IMG/VR virus record: IMGVR_UViG_3300042563_002243
Span: 1 to 50,633 of that record
Length of the DNA stretch: 50,633 nt
DNA from: a virus
Strand: one strand, 5' to 3'
Below, one piece after another: positions 24,918 through 32,496 of the stretch; the stretch's first letter is position 1; every line of letters starts with the position of its first letter. The position numbers and the translations under genes are program-made. The notes under the pieces were generated by a model, which saw only the letters and a program-made list of their open reading frames with translations, ran no database searches and had not been told where the DNA came from.

Positions 24918-26168
24918 GTGAAAGAAAAACGGTTCTTCCCGATCCAGTCAAGTACTGCATGCCAGAGTAAATGGGCATGGAGTTCTTTATTTCTTAATAG
25001 GGGAACCAGCCACTCGTGCCACCGCGCCAGCACCAGCAAGCTAACTGTAGACAACTTCTATAATTTTCATAATACTGATGTAAAAGTCAATGATCGACTG
25101 TTGATGCTGTCTGGAAAATGGCCCACTGGCGGATGCACTTATTGCAAAAATATAGAGACCAGTGGTGGATTTAGCGATCGTATGCTGCACAACACCATCC
25201 CTGATCTATATCCTGCAGAATTAGATGCGGACATCAACAGCACAGTGGTGTCTCCCACCATATTGGAAGTATTCTTTGATAGCACCTGTAATCTTTCCTG
25301 TGTATATTGTGGACCTGAAATCAGTTCTAAAATAGCAGACGAATATCGTAAATTTGGTGCTTTTGACCAACATGGTGTTCAGTTGATACCGGCCCCAGCT
25401 ACCAACACCGCAGAGTTACAGCAACAGTTTTGGTTATGGATGCAGACCAATTTTCGTTCATTAAAGCGGTTTCATTTTTTGGGTGGTGAACCGTTCCTAC
25501 AAAAAGAATTCGGCACTTTGTTGGAATTTATAGAAGCCAACCCTAACCCTGATTGTGAAATAAACTTTATCACCAACCTCATGTTGCCACATGGTAGATT
25601 TGCAGAGCAAATTGACAGAATTAAATCACTGGTGGCACGACGTAAATTAAAACGCCTGGACCTGACTGCCAGTATAGATTGCTGGGGACCAGAGCAGGAA
25701 TATATACGCCATGGTCTGAAGTTGGATCAATGGACACAGAATTTTGAATATTTGCTGAACCAACGTTGGATTAAGTTGCAGATCAATCAAACTATATCCA
25801 GCCTAAGCATCAAGGCCATGCCTGATTTATTGGTAAGGTTGGAACAGTGGAATAAAGTCAGACCAGTGGGACATTTCTTCAGTGTGACTGAACCAGGCCC
25901 CAGTTACCTGCGCCCCAATATATTTGGTCCTGGTGTATTTGACAAGGACTTCGATATCATATTATCATTGATGGGCAATGGTACTGACCAGGAACGCAAT
26001 GCTATTAAGTACATGACTGGTATAGCAAATGAAATTGAAAACAGCAGTATCAACGAACAAGAAATCAAGAAGTTATTTGTATTTTTACATGAAAACGATC
26101 GCCGTAGAAACACCAATTGGGAAACTCTTTTCCCTTGGTTAATGGAATTCCAACAGCATGTGGTATAA
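24918..26168 (+). CDS. Radical SAM enzyme 1 (phage type with an N-terminal Cys cluster)
   Basis: 416 residues starting at GTG 24918 (read as Met-KEKRFFPIQSSTACQSKW). The longer ATG frame would run inside the preceding gene and was not chosen. An N-terminal cysteine set (C15, C34, C73, C76) precedes the radical SAM cluster C124-x3-C128-x2-C131 (CNLSCVYC). Further motifs: FLGGEPFLQKEF (GGE motif, SAM binding) and NFITN-type beta strand. Phage enzymes of this family usually modify peptides or nucleic acids, but the substrate is unknown. The gene lies between uvsX and uvsY and overlaps uvsY by 11 nt. Confidence 0.8.
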   Translation: MKEKRFFPIQSSTACQSKWAWSSLFLNRGTSHSCHRASTSKLTVDNFYNFHNTDVKVNDRLLMLSGKWPTGGCTYCKNIETSGGFSDRMLHNTIPDLYPAELDADINSTVVSPTILEVFFDSTCNLSCVYCGPEISSKIADEYRKFGAFDQHGVQLIPAPATNTAELQQQFWLWMQTNFRSLKRFHFLGGEPFLQKEFGTLLEFIEANPNPDCEINFITNLMLPHGRFAEQIDRIKSLVARRKLKRLDLTASIDCWGPEQEYIRHGLKLDQWTQNFEYLLNQRWIKLQINQTISSLSIKAMPDLLVRLEQWNKVRPVGHFFSVTEPGPSYLRPNIFGPGVFDKDFDIILSLMGNGTDQERNAIKYMTGIANEIENSSINEQEIKKLFVFLHENDRRRNTNWETLFPWLMEFQQHVV

Positions 26169-26610
26169 CCGTGTAGTCAATGACCTGAGCACAATTCCCA
26201 ACTTCATTCAATTTTATGAAGATGAGTTGACCTCGGCTAAAAATGAAATTGCTATTCGCGGCAATGTGGAAAAGAGTCTGAGTGGACTGCCAGGAATTAC
26301 AGAACATCGGTTCAATCAACTACAGGAGATTGAAGCAGTGCTAAACTATCTTAACATTCAATTGCGTAAGATCAGACGCAAGCACTTCCAGAAATATCTG
26401 GAAGCATATGCCCGTGCCCTGACCAGCCGTGATGCTGAGAAATATGTGGATGGTGAGGACGAAGTCATTGACTTTGAGACCATCATCAATGAGGTGGCGC
26501 TGGTACGCAACAAATGGTTGGGTATAATGAAAGGTATTGAAAGCAAGAACTTTATGTTGGGCCACGTGGTCAGATTGCGTACTGCTGGCATGGAGGATGT
26601 TGTTGTATGA
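26158..26610 (+). CDS. uvsY: Recombination mediator UvsY
   Basis: 150 residues (T4 137). All-helical. The middle (NYLNIQLRKIRRKHFQKYLE) and the C-terminal block VRNKWLGIMKGIESKNFMLG with HVVRLRTAGMED match the T4 UvsY arrangement (SLQYWGILLDFCSGALDAIKSRGFAIKHIQDMRAFEAG). It loads UvsX on gp32-coated ssDNA as a heptamer. ATGA overlap with the next small gene. Confidence 0.82.
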   Translation: MWYNRVVNDLSTIPNFIQFYEDELTSAKNEIAIRGNVEKSLSGLPGITEHRFNQLQEIEAVLNYLNIQLRKIRRKHFQKYLEAYARALTSRDAEKYVDGEDEVIDFETIINEVALVRNKWLGIMKGIESKNFMLGHVVRLRTAGMEDVVV

Positions 26611-26861
26611 CGGATTGGCGTGCCCGAGCTAATGAACTACTGGACGAATACAACTCATGTTGTAAGGCACGACCGCACGAAAATACCATCGACATACAGA
26701 TAGAGAAGGACAATTGCGCCAAATGGGCCAAGCACTTGGCTACACAGCGGACCTGGGGCACTAATTTGGAAGTGGCAGAAGCCTGCAACCAGTTGGAACC
26801 CAGACTGGAACGTCTTAAATCATTAGTAATTACAGATATATTAAATAATGTCACAATTTAA
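26607..26861 (+). CDS. Small helical protein of unknown function
   Basis: 84 residues; ATGA overlap with uvsY and 14-nt overlap with the methyltransferase. Amphipathic helices and four cysteines (two adjacent, in YNSCCKARP). Trp-rich middle (NCAKWAKHLATQRTWG). Not recognised. Overlapping coding makes it a genuine member of the operon. Confidence 0.55.
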   Translation: MTDWRARANELLDEYNSCCKARPHENTIDIQIEKDNCAKWAKHLATQRTWGTNLEVAEACNQLEPRLERLKSLVITDILNNVTI

Positions 26862-27603
26862 AAATGCCGAAGCTAGTCATGCCCATAGTCTACGGACCCT
26901 GGAAATGCTGTATGAATATGACGATTTTATGGACAGCCTGCGAGTAGTTGCGGACTTCGGATGCGGGTCTGGATTGGATTTAGCATGGTGGGCCACCCGT
27001 GAATCACGTGATGATCCACCAGAGCCACATAACTACATCTGCTATGCTGTGGACCATAACGTCAACCAATTGGAACAACAAGTACTGGATCTACCCAACG
27101 TCTGGGCATTGCCCGGCAACTTTGAGGAACGTGTAGTTCCCAGGGAAGTGGACCTATTGTGGTGCCACGATGCATTTCAATACGCACTAAATCCTCTGCA
27201 AACACTGAAAGTATGGAATCAATCCATGAATCAGGATGGCATGCTGCTGATAACAGTGCCACAGTTTCAGACGTACCAATATAATCGAGCAGTTACCCGT
27301 AGCGTCAGTGGATGCTATTATCATTACAATGCCTGTAACCTCATGTACATGTTGGCAGTCAATGGCTTTGATTGCCGTGATTGTTATATCCTCAAGGATG
27401 CCAACGATCCCTGGCTCAGCATGGCAGTATACAAGAGTGACGTGGAACCCATGGATCCGGCCACCACCAGCTGGCATGATCTAGCGCAGGCAGGATTACT
27501 GAACCCCAGCGTGTTGGAATCGTTGAACAAATACGGACACGTCAGACAGGAAGAATTAATTTTTAAATGGTTCGATAAAGACTTCTATTTCGTCAAGGAT
27601 TAA
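26848..27603 (+). CDS. Class I SAM-dependent methyltransferase
   Basis: 251 residues. Motif I VADFGCGSGLDLA (34-46), acidic motif II around CYAVDHNVNQLEQ (about 70-82), and motif IV-like DLLWCHDAFQYALNPLQTL (about 107-125), followed by DGMLLITVPQ. It fits small-molecule or glycan methyltransferases of the methyltransf-11 type rather than DNA methyltransferases, since no DPPY-type motif is seen. The next gene, a sugar-nucleotidyltransferase-like fusion, starts one base after its stop, hinting at glycan or cell-surface chemistry. Confidence 0.75.
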   Translation: MSQFKNAEASHAHSLRTLEMLYEYDDFMDSLRVVADFGCGSGLDLAWWATRESRDDPPEPHNYICYAVDHNVNQLEQQVLDLPNVWALPGNFEERVVPREVDLLWCHDAFQYALNPLQTLKVWNQSMNQDGMLLITVPQFQTYQYNRAVTRSVSGCYYHYNACNLMYMLAVNGFDCRDCYILKDANDPWLSMAVYKSDVEPMDPATTSWHDLAQAGLLNPSVLESLNKYGHVRQEELIFKWFDKDFYFVKD

Positions 27604-27604
27604 C

Positions 27605-28360
27605 ATGAAGATTGTTGTTATATCAGGTGGGTTTGACCCTGTTCATACAGGACATATCGATTACTTTTACGCTGCTAGAATACTGGGTGATAAACTAATA
27701 GTTGGCGTAAACTCAGATGCCTGGCTACAGCGCAAGAAGGGGCGAGCATTCATGCCCATGACCGAACGTTTTAGCATCGTAAATTCCATGAAGCCAGTGG
27801 ACCACACATTGGAATTCAATGACGATGATGGATCAGCATGTGCCTTATTAGAGCATATAAAACGTGTACACCCAGACGACGAGATCATCTTTGCCAATGG
27901 TGGCGACCGCAGAGCAGACAACATTCCTGAAATGTCAGTGTCTGGTGTGACTTTCGCATTTGGTGTGGGTGGTGAACACAAACGCAACAGCAGCAGTTGG
28001 ATACTGGAAGAATGGAAAGCACCCCGGACTGAACGTGCCTGGGGCTACTATCGTGTGCTGCACGAGCATGAAGGCGTCAAAGTCAAAGAACTCACAGTAG
28101 AACCTGGTCAGAGTCTGAGTATGCAACGTCATCAGCACCGTGCTGAATACTGGATGGTGTCTGAGGGGGCATGTGTAGTAAACACGCAGATGCCTAGTGG
28201 ATATCGGATGGCTCCCAAACTGTTAAATAAATTCCAGGAATTCCGGATTCCGGTAGCAGAATGGCATCAGCTGACCAACCCCTTCGACAAGCCCTGTAAG
28301 ATTGTAGAGATACAGTACGGTAATCGTTGTGTCGAAGAAGATATTGAACGACAGCAATAA
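27605..28360 (+). CDS. Nucleotidyltransferase-cupin fusion
   Basis: 251 residues with two modules. N-terminal (1-135): HxGH-type cytidylyltransferase fold, GGFDPVHTGHIDYFYAAR (8-25) and ILGDKLIVGVNSDAWLQRKK, close to RfaE/HldE-type adenylyl- or cytidylyltransferases. C-terminal (about 150-250): cupin similar to the type II mannose-6-phosphate isomerase domain of ManC (LTVEPGQSLSMQRHQHRAEY, later IPVAEWHQLTNPFDKPCKIV). The pairing suggests making or tailoring an activated sugar. Whether it acts on virion, host surface or a modified base is unknown. Its 3' end overlaps the late promoter for the next gene. Confidence 0.78.
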   Translation: MKIVVISGGFDPVHTGHIDYFYAARILGDKLIVGVNSDAWLQRKKGRAFMPMTERFSIVNSMKPVDHTLEFNDDDGSACALLEHIKRVHPDDEIIFANGGDRRADNIPEMSVSGVTFAFGVGGEHKRNSSSWILEEWKAPRTERAWGYYRVLHEHEGVKVKELTVEPGQSLSMQRHQHRAEYWMVSEGACVVNTQMPSGYRMAPKLLNKFQEFRIPVAEWHQLTNPFDKPCKIVEIQYGNRCVEEDIERQQ

Positions 28361-28363
28361 ATA
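28356..28363 (+). promoter_or_regulatory. Late promoter ending 4 nt before an ATG
   Basis: AATAAATA, then CAAG, then the ATG at 28368. No ribosome site. Confidence 0.6.
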
Positions 28364-28367
28364 CAAG

Positions 28368-29987
28368 ATGCGTAACTTAATTGATCTCATCTCCAAAATA
28401 GAACTAATAGAATCCACTGGCGGCATAGCCCGACGTTGGATTGAAGTACAGTCTGGACAAAGTGTTCCATTTGTACACAACCAATCTAAAGAAGAATTTA
28501 ACTTGGTTGATCTCATACTGCTACCTCCTGATCCCGACCTTCGTTATGACGACGAGCCCGGGGGTTCCTCGGGAATAGAAATTTGTGATATAAACATACA
28601 AAATGTTATTGAAAGCCTAAATCCAGCTCCGCTTAGTGTGACACAGGTGGGCGATAAGGCTGGTCGATCGGCTATGATAGTGGTAGTGCAAGATAACAGT
28701 GGATCTATGCACGTATATGTTAAGAAAGTTCGGGCCAAACGTAGTACTGGTCCTAATAGTATTTTTTGGCAAACCAAAGAATTTGCAATACAGACCGGTC
28801 TCTGGGCTCAGACTGCACAAATGAAGAAAGCTGCTATACCCATCGAGCCCACTGATTTTATTCAAGCTCAGGTACAATATAGTATTAGTAGTCTGATCCC
28901 AGAAGTAGCAAAAGGTCTGCAACAGAGTACGATTATTCCTGATCAGATGAAAACGGGCTTACCAATATTGTTGACCAATTTATCACGCGGTTCTATGGAC
29001 ATGGTTCCAGGACTAGCAGAATTTCAACCAGCCATAGAAATTAAACTCAGTGAGTTGGCCGTTCCATTGGCTCTAGCCACTGGCAATTTTATGTCGGGCG
29101 ATTACCAAAAGGTAGAAAAAGATCTGTTGGGACCAATGGGCACTAGCTGGGGTGGAGTGACAGCAGCGAGTTTCCCAGCCAAAGCTGAAAAATTAATCGA
29201 TGCATATGTACATTTTGGTTCCGATAAACTTGACGTGAGTGTCAAGGACAGTAAAGGTGGTGGCCGCCCCAGTACTGCCACCATTGCAGAGACATTAAGA
29301 ACGTATGATTTTGGAAGACCTTTCCTTAAAAAGAATTCCGACATCATTTCTGCCATTGAAATACTCGATGCCGATTCAGCAATACAAGCACCAATTAAAT
29401 TGGCAAAACAATATGGTATATTAAATTCAGATGATATAGATTATCTACTTCAGATCTACGGCAAAGGTGCAGCTGGTGCGTCGGCAGAAATGACGCCAGG
29501 ATGGAAAAGTTTATTGGGCACTGTATCTTACAACCCAGATTCCACACATCCAGAATATCAACTGGGTTACCATCTTTTAGCAATATGTGCTAAAACTGTG
29601 GCAAGTACACTAAACAAAGACTCTGAAAGAATCACTGACTTTTTTAAAACAGTATTGAACAAAAGTAATCTGATTCAGGTATATGCCAAAACCAAGACCG
29701 ACAAAGCCGGCGGATTGGCATATACTGGATTTCAAGTGACTTGGCCGCCAGTATTTTCTGGTAGAATAGAAGTTGATGCTGACAGTTATACTGCCAGAAC
29801 ACGGCCCAGTCGTAAAATTAGTTTTAGCTTCAATACATCTAAAATCAAAGATCAGTATTCTGATTCTGCACCCAAGGCTGCATTGCCAAATGTTATCACT
29901 GGTAAAAATGTAGAATTGCGTCCCAAACGTACTGCAAAAGTTGAAAAGCCTGCTGGTGATGCTGGCGTAGGCAGAGAACGCAGGTAG
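28368..29987 (+). CDS. Large unknown protein under late control
   Basis: 539 residues. An upstream in-frame ATG (28329) lies inside the preceding gene and upstream of the late promoter, so the ATG at 28368 is chosen. N-terminus MRNLIDLISKIELIESTGG; then a mixed alpha/beta protein with VTQVGDKAGRSAMIVVVQDN, FWQTKEFAIQTGLWAQTAQM, and KKAAIPIEPTDFI (about 150-180), Gly/Ala-rich loops, and a Lys-rich end (NVELRPKRTAKVEKPAGDAG). Base use is slightly AT-richer than in neighbours. No enzymatic motif could be fixed. Late timing suggests a virion or lysis-stage product (inference). Confidence 0.6.
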   Translation: MRNLIDLISKIELIESTGGIARRWIEVQSGQSVPFVHNQSKEEFNLVDLILLPPDPDLRYDDEPGGSSGIEICDINIQNVIESLNPAPLSVTQVGDKAGRSAMIVVVQDNSGSMHVYVKKVRAKRSTGPNSIFWQTKEFAIQTGLWAQTAQMKKAAIPIEPTDFIQAQVQYSISSLIPEVAKGLQQSTIIPDQMKTGLPILLTNLSRGSMDMVPGLAEFQPAIEIKLSELAVPLALATGNFMSGDYQKVEKDLLGPMGTSWGGVTAASFPAKAEKLIDAYVHFGSDKLDVSVKDSKGGGRPSTATIAETLRTYDFGRPFLKKNSDIISAIEILDADSAIQAPIKLAKQYGILNSDDIDYLLQIYGKGAAGASAEMTPGWKSLLGTVSYNPDSTHPEYQLGYHLLAICAKTVASTLNKDSERITDFFKTVLNKSNLIQVYAKTKTDKAGGLAYTGFQVTWPPVFSGRIEVDADSYTARTRPSRKISFSFNTSKIKDQYSDSAPKAALPNVITGKNVELRPKRTAKVEKPAGDAGVGRERR

Positions 29988-30017
29988 TTGACAATTAAAT
30001 AACAATAAGTATATAAT
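29988..30017 (+). promoter_or_regulatory. sigma70-like promoter at the head of the tRNA region
   Basis: TTGACA (29988-29993), 18-nt spacer, TATAAT (30012-30017), 12 nt before the first tRNA. Confidence 0.8.
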
Positions 30018-30029
30018 ACGTACTTAGTT

Positions 30030-30105
30030 GCTCCTGTAGCTCAGTGGTCAGAGCAGAGGACTCATAATCCTTTGGTCCTTGGTTCAAGTCCAAGTGGGAG
30101 CACCA
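30030..30105 (+). tRNA. tRNA-Met(CAT) (or Ile2 with a modified C34)
   Basis: 76 nt; acceptor GCTCCTG pairs with TGGGAGC, anticodon loop C-T-C-A-T-A-A, T-loop TTCAAGT, CCA encoded. The sequence alone cannot separate Met from lysidine-modified Ile. Confidence 0.9.
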
Positions 30106-30110
30106 AATAT

Positions 30111-30185
30111 CTGGCGTTAGTTCAACGGATAGAACATAGAGCTTCTACCTCTAGAATGTGGGTTCGATTCCTGCACGCCGGACCA
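30111..30185 (+). tRNA. tRNA-Arg(TCT)
   Basis: 75 nt; acceptor CTGGCGT/ACGCCGG, anticodon stem TAGAG/CTCTA with loop CTTCTAC, T-loop TTCGATT, CCA encoded. Confidence 0.88.
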
Positions 30186-30193
30186 GTAATAAT

Positions 30194-30278
30194 GCGAGAG
30201 TGGTGGAATTGGTATACACACAAGACTTAAAATTTTGCGCCGTAAGGATTGAGGGTTCAAGTCCCTCCTCTCGTACCA
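30194..30278 (+). tRNA. tRNA-Leu(TAA)
   Basis: 85 nt, class II with long variable arm; anticodon arm CAAGA-CTTAAAA-TTTTG; CCA encoded. Confidence 0.92.
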
Positions 30279-30297
30279 AGACAGATAACAGGATAAC

Positions 30298-30588
30298 ATG
30301 AACGAAATTATAAGAGAAATATTAATCATCACGCAGGAAGAAGCTGCTGAGGTCATACAAGAGATCAGTAAAGTACAACGGTTTGGTTTTGATACAACAC
30401 ACAAGAGTGGCCAGACCAACCAGGAAGCATTGGAACAAGAGATAGGTGATTTTTTAGCAATGGTAGACTTATTGCTAGAAAACAACATAGTAACAGAAGC
30501 AGGCCTGGCCGCAGCATCAGCCAGGAAGATTGCCAAGCTTCACCAGTGGAGTAACATTTTTGGTGAAACGAAAGAATACAATGCTTGA
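30298..30588 (+). CDS. MazG-like nucleotide pyrophosphohydrolase
   Basis: 96 residues. The metal-binding helices of the MazG/iMazG fold are visible: EEAAEVIQEISK (E14, E15 and E18) and LEQEIGDFLAMVD (E48 and D51), separated by RFGFDTTHKSGQTNQEA. Small all-alpha NTP-PPases of this type cleave (d)NTPs, and in phages have been linked to clearing non-canonical nucleotides or modulating the host stringent signal. It follows tRNA-Leu by 20 nt and has an ACAGG ribosome site. Length is normal for phage iMazG proteins. Confidence 0.78.
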   Translation: MNEIIREILIITQEEAAEVIQEISKVQRFGFDTTHKSGQTNQEALEQEIGDFLAMVDLLLENNIVTEAGLAAASARKIAKLHQWSNIFGETKEYNA

Positions 30589-30614
30589 CAAGAAAGACTA
30601 AATAAACGTATAAT
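30585..30614 (+). promoter_or_regulatory. sigma70-like promoter overlapping a late motif
   Basis: TTGACA (30585-30590), 18-nt spacer containing late-like ACTAAATA (30597-30604), TATAAT (30609-30614). Confidence 0.7.
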
Positions 30615-30623
30615 TACTTTAAT

Positions 30624-30776
30624 ATGAAAACAAACACTTTTAATCCTTCGCAGATATCGCACCAGCCCAAACTAGGCACATCAGCCTATTGGTCAGTATG
30701 CGCCTTTGCGTCTGCGATTAATAGTGATCGTACACCAGAGGGCACCGTCAGGGTCCGTGGAGAACAGGATAGTTAA
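30624..30776 (+). CDS. Possible 50-residue peptide ahead of a terminator
   Basis: ATG 10 nt after the TATAAT, no ribosome site, 50 codons (MKTNTFNPSQISHQPKLGTS start, stop at 30776), ending 30 nt before a terminator. The promoter-ORF-terminator arrangement is tidy, but the same stretch could be a short structured transcript. No homology recognised. Low confidence that it is translated. Confidence 0.35.
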   Translation: MKTNTFNPSQISHQPKLGTSAYWSVCAFASAINSDRTPEGTVRVRGEQDS

Positions 30777-30805
30777 GCACACAAGCTAATATCCAAACTA
30801 CACAG

Positions 30806-30832
30806 ACCCTAGGCTAACCCCTAGGGTTTTTT
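30806..30832 (+). terminator. Rho-independent terminator
   Basis: ACCCTAGG (30806-30813) and CCTAGGGT (30820-30827), 8-bp perfect stem with 6-nt loop and a TTTTTT tail. Confidence 0.9.
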
Positions 30833-30834
30833 GT

Positions 30835-31160
30835 TTTTGGCAGTAAGTGGAGTAGGTAACGAGAACCGTGACACCACTATAATAAACGAAATGGGCGGAC
30901 AGTCGCATAAAACTCAGGGCGGTAACTTGAGGAGTCAGACAACTGGTTGGGGCTCAGACCCCATCTACAGAGTGGCAACACTCTGTATAGTAAAGCGCAT
31001 TGATGAACAGTGAGCCTGCAAAGCTCAGTCCACTTGAAACGGAATATTTGCCTAACTTGCGGCAACCCAGTGCGTTTTACTATATTCTCTGGACGAACAT
31101 GGCGCGAGCAGCTCCTTTGAAGAGTAGTCGGAACAGACCGACCACCAGAGAATTACTTTT
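30835..31160 (+). ncRNA. Candidate structured RNA region R1
   Basis: No credible gene. Several strong stems: AGTGG/CCACT near 30845-30878; ACAGAGTG-GCAA-CACTCTGT (30967-30986, GNRA tetraloop); a 16-bp stem with two G-U pairs joining 30987-31002 to 31068-31083, enclosing an anticodon-arm-like hairpin (TGAGC-CTGCAAA-GCTCA); and ATTCTCTGG/CCAGAGAAT (31084-31092 with 31145-31153) enclosing a hairpin with loop CTTTGAA. It ends right at the tRNA-Ile start. Unknown function. Confidence 0.5.
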
Positions 31161-31164
31161 TATT

Positions 31165-31239
31165 GCTCGGTTAGCTGAAATGGATTAGCAGCGTCTTGAT
31201 AAGGCGCAGATATTGGATCGTTACCAATACCGAGTACCA
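31165..31239 (+). tRNA. tRNA-Ile(GAT)
   Basis: 75 nt; acceptor GCTCGGT/ACCGAGT, anticodon loop TTGATAA, T-arm ATTGG-ATCGTTA-CCAAT (A instead of T54), CCA encoded. Confidence 0.85.
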
Positions 31240-31246
31240 TTTTTAT

Positions 31247-31322
31247 TCCGTCTTGATATTCATGGTGAGTATGCCCGGCTGTTAACCGGAGAAGGTTGGT
31301 TCGATTCCAACAGACGGAGCCA
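31247..31322 (+). tRNA. tRNA-Asn(GTT), copy 1
   Basis: 76 nt; acceptor TCCGTCT/AGACGGA, anticodon loop CTGTTAA, T-loop TTCGATT, CCA encoded. Confidence 0.92.
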
Positions 31323-31332
31323 AGTTTTTAAT

Positions 31333-31407
31333 GCTGCATTGGACTTCTGGTGAGGTCTCCACCCTTTCAAGGTGGCCAGAGGGGATCGTAACCCCTATGC
31401 AGTACCA
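31333..31407 (+). tRNA. tRNA-Glu(TTC), copy 1
   Basis: 75 nt; acceptor GCTGCAT/ATGCAGT, anticodon arm CCACC-CTTTCAA-GGTGG, CCA encoded. T-loop ATCGTAA deviates from TTCRANY. Confidence 0.85.
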
Positions 31408-31415
31408 GGTTTTAT

Positions 31416-31504
31416 GGACGAACGCCGTTAGGAAACGGCTCGTAGCATGAGTTATGCTGCCTTCGTAGCTTTGTAGTAGGTTCGAGTCCTACCTTCGTCC
31501 ACCA
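31416..31504 (+). tRNA. tRNA-like gene with abnormal D- and anticodon arms
   Basis: 89 nt; perfect acceptor GGACGAA/TTCGTCC, canonical T-arm GTAGG-TTCGAGT-CCTAC and encoded CCA, but one extra C between T-stem and acceptor. The D-arm is a 6-bp stem with a 4-nt AGGA loop (31424-31439). The anticodon arm GTAGCAT-GAGTT-ATGCTGC has 7 bp and a 5-nt loop; forced to a 7-nt loop it reads AGT with G at position 33. Not a normal elongator tRNA. Confidence 0.5.
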
Positions 31505-31512
31505 AGTTTTAT

Positions 31513-31587
31513 GGGCTGTTAGTGATAGTGGTAGCACATGTGCTTTGCAAGCATGAAGCGGGAGTTCGATTCTCCCACGGTCCACCA
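31513..31587 (+). tRNA. tRNA-Ala(TGC)
   Basis: 75 nt; acceptor GGGCTGT/ACGGTCC, anticodon loop TTTGCAA, T-loop TTCGATT, CCA encoded. Confidence 0.9.
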
Positions 31588-31593
31588 AGTTTT

Positions 31594-31667
31594 GCCCCTT
31601 TAGTTAAATGACATAACACTGGTTTTGTAATCCGGGGTCGGCAGTTTGATTCTGTCAAGGGGCACCA
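31594..31667 (+). tRNA. tRNA-Thr(TGT)
   Basis: 74 nt; acceptor GCCCCTT/AAGGGGC, anticodon loop TTTGTAA (closing pair is U-U), CCA encoded. Confidence 0.87.
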
Positions 31668-31671
31668 ACAA

Positions 31672-31701
31672 TTGACTATATAATGGTATATATAGTAGAA
31701 T
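31672..31701 (+). promoter_or_regulatory. Probable sigma70-like promoter inside the tRNA cluster
   Basis: TTGACT (31672-31677), 18-nt spacer, TAGAAT (31696-31701), 9 nt before tRNA-Gly. Confidence 0.5.
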
Positions 31702-31710
31702 AGGTTTAAT

Positions 31711-31786
31711 GCGGGTGTAGCTCAGTTGGTAGAGCACTTCCTTGCCAAGGAAGATGTCAGGAGTTCGAGCCTCCTTACCCGCTCCA
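31711..31786 (+). tRNA. tRNA-Gly(GCC)
   Basis: 76 nt; acceptor GCGGGTG/TACCCGC, anticodon arm CTTCC-TTGCCAA-GGAAG, CCA encoded. Confidence 0.92.
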
Positions 31787-31808
31787 GGTTTTGTTAGTAC
31801 AAGTTTAT

Positions 31809-31884
31809 GGGTGAGTAGTTCAATTGGCAGAATAGCGGCCTCCAAAGCCGACGGTTGTAGGTTCGAGTCCTACCTTGCCCGCCA
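31809..31884 (+). tRNA. tRNA-Trp(CCA)
   Basis: 76 nt; acceptor GGGTGAG/CTTGCCC, anticodon loop CTCCAAA, T-loop TTCGAGT, discriminator G, CCA encoded. Confidence 0.92.
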
Positions 31885-31891
31885 GTTTTAT

Positions 31892-31967
31892 CTGAGTGTA
31901 GTGTAGTCTGGTAACATACCTGGTTTGGGACCAGGCGTCCAAGGTTCAAATCCTTGCATTCAGACCA
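31892..31967 (+). tRNA. tRNA-Pro(TGG)
   Basis: 76 nt; starts with C1 as bacterial tRNA-Pro does, anticodon arm CCTGG-TTTGGGA-CCAGG, CCA encoded. Confidence 0.92.
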
Positions 31968-32007
31968 GTTTCCAGTAGTAAAGTTCGCTCAACAACGAGA
32001 GGTTATC

Positions 32008-32490
32008 ATGCGTACTATCAACATCCTTGAAGTCAAAGCATTTATTGAAGCACAAGATCCCAGTACCAAAGTGTATATCGGTGCTGACAGCAGTCGCTTC
32101 AGCCTGGATGGTCGATGGTATGCTGATTACACTCTGGCCATTGTGGTTCACATCAACGGCAACAACGGCTGTAAGATTTTTGGTGAAGTTCAACGTGAAG
32201 TTGACTATGATCAGAAGAAAGACAAGCCACGTATGCGTCTGATGAACGAAGTCTACAAGATCTCAGAACTGTACATCAAGCTGTTCGATGCATTGGAAAA
32301 TCCTGAAATCGAAATTCACTTGGATATCAACCCAAATGAACTCTACGGTAGTAGCTGTGTAGCCAAAGAAGCTGTGGGTTACATCACTGGAATGTGTAAT
32401 GTCATTCCCATGGTCAAACCCAATGCTTGGTGTGCTAGTTATGCTGCTGACCGTTTGAAGGAAATTCTGAACATGCAACAAGCGGCTTAG
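32008..32490 (+). CDS. RNase H-like fold protein (YkuK/DUF458 type)
   Basis: 160 residues from the ATG at 32008; a longer frame to 31954 would begin inside tRNA-Pro. The pattern KVYIGADSSRF (acidic D27) with a following strand-rich ADYTLAIVVHING, then EIEIHLDINPN (D106) and CASYAADRLKE (D148) fits the retroviral-integrase/RNase H fold of YkuK-like proteins. Substrate unknown; in the tRNA region an RNA-related nuclease role is attractive but only inferred. Good ribosome site (AACGAGAGG). Confidence 0.65.
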   Translation: MRTINILEVKAFIEAQDPSTKVYIGADSSRFSLDGRWYADYTLAIVVHINGNNGCKIFGEVQREVDYDQKKDKPRMRLMNEVYKISELYIKLFDALENPEIEIHLDINPNELYGSSCVAKEAVGYITGMCNVIPMVKPNAWCASYAADRLKEILNMQQAA

Positions 32491-32496
32491 AACCAG

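Noticed and set aside
30831-31188. Open frames of about 60 codons on the plus strand
   Set aside because: They cross strong RNA stems and the tRNA-Ile start, with no ribosome sites and no protein-like composition.
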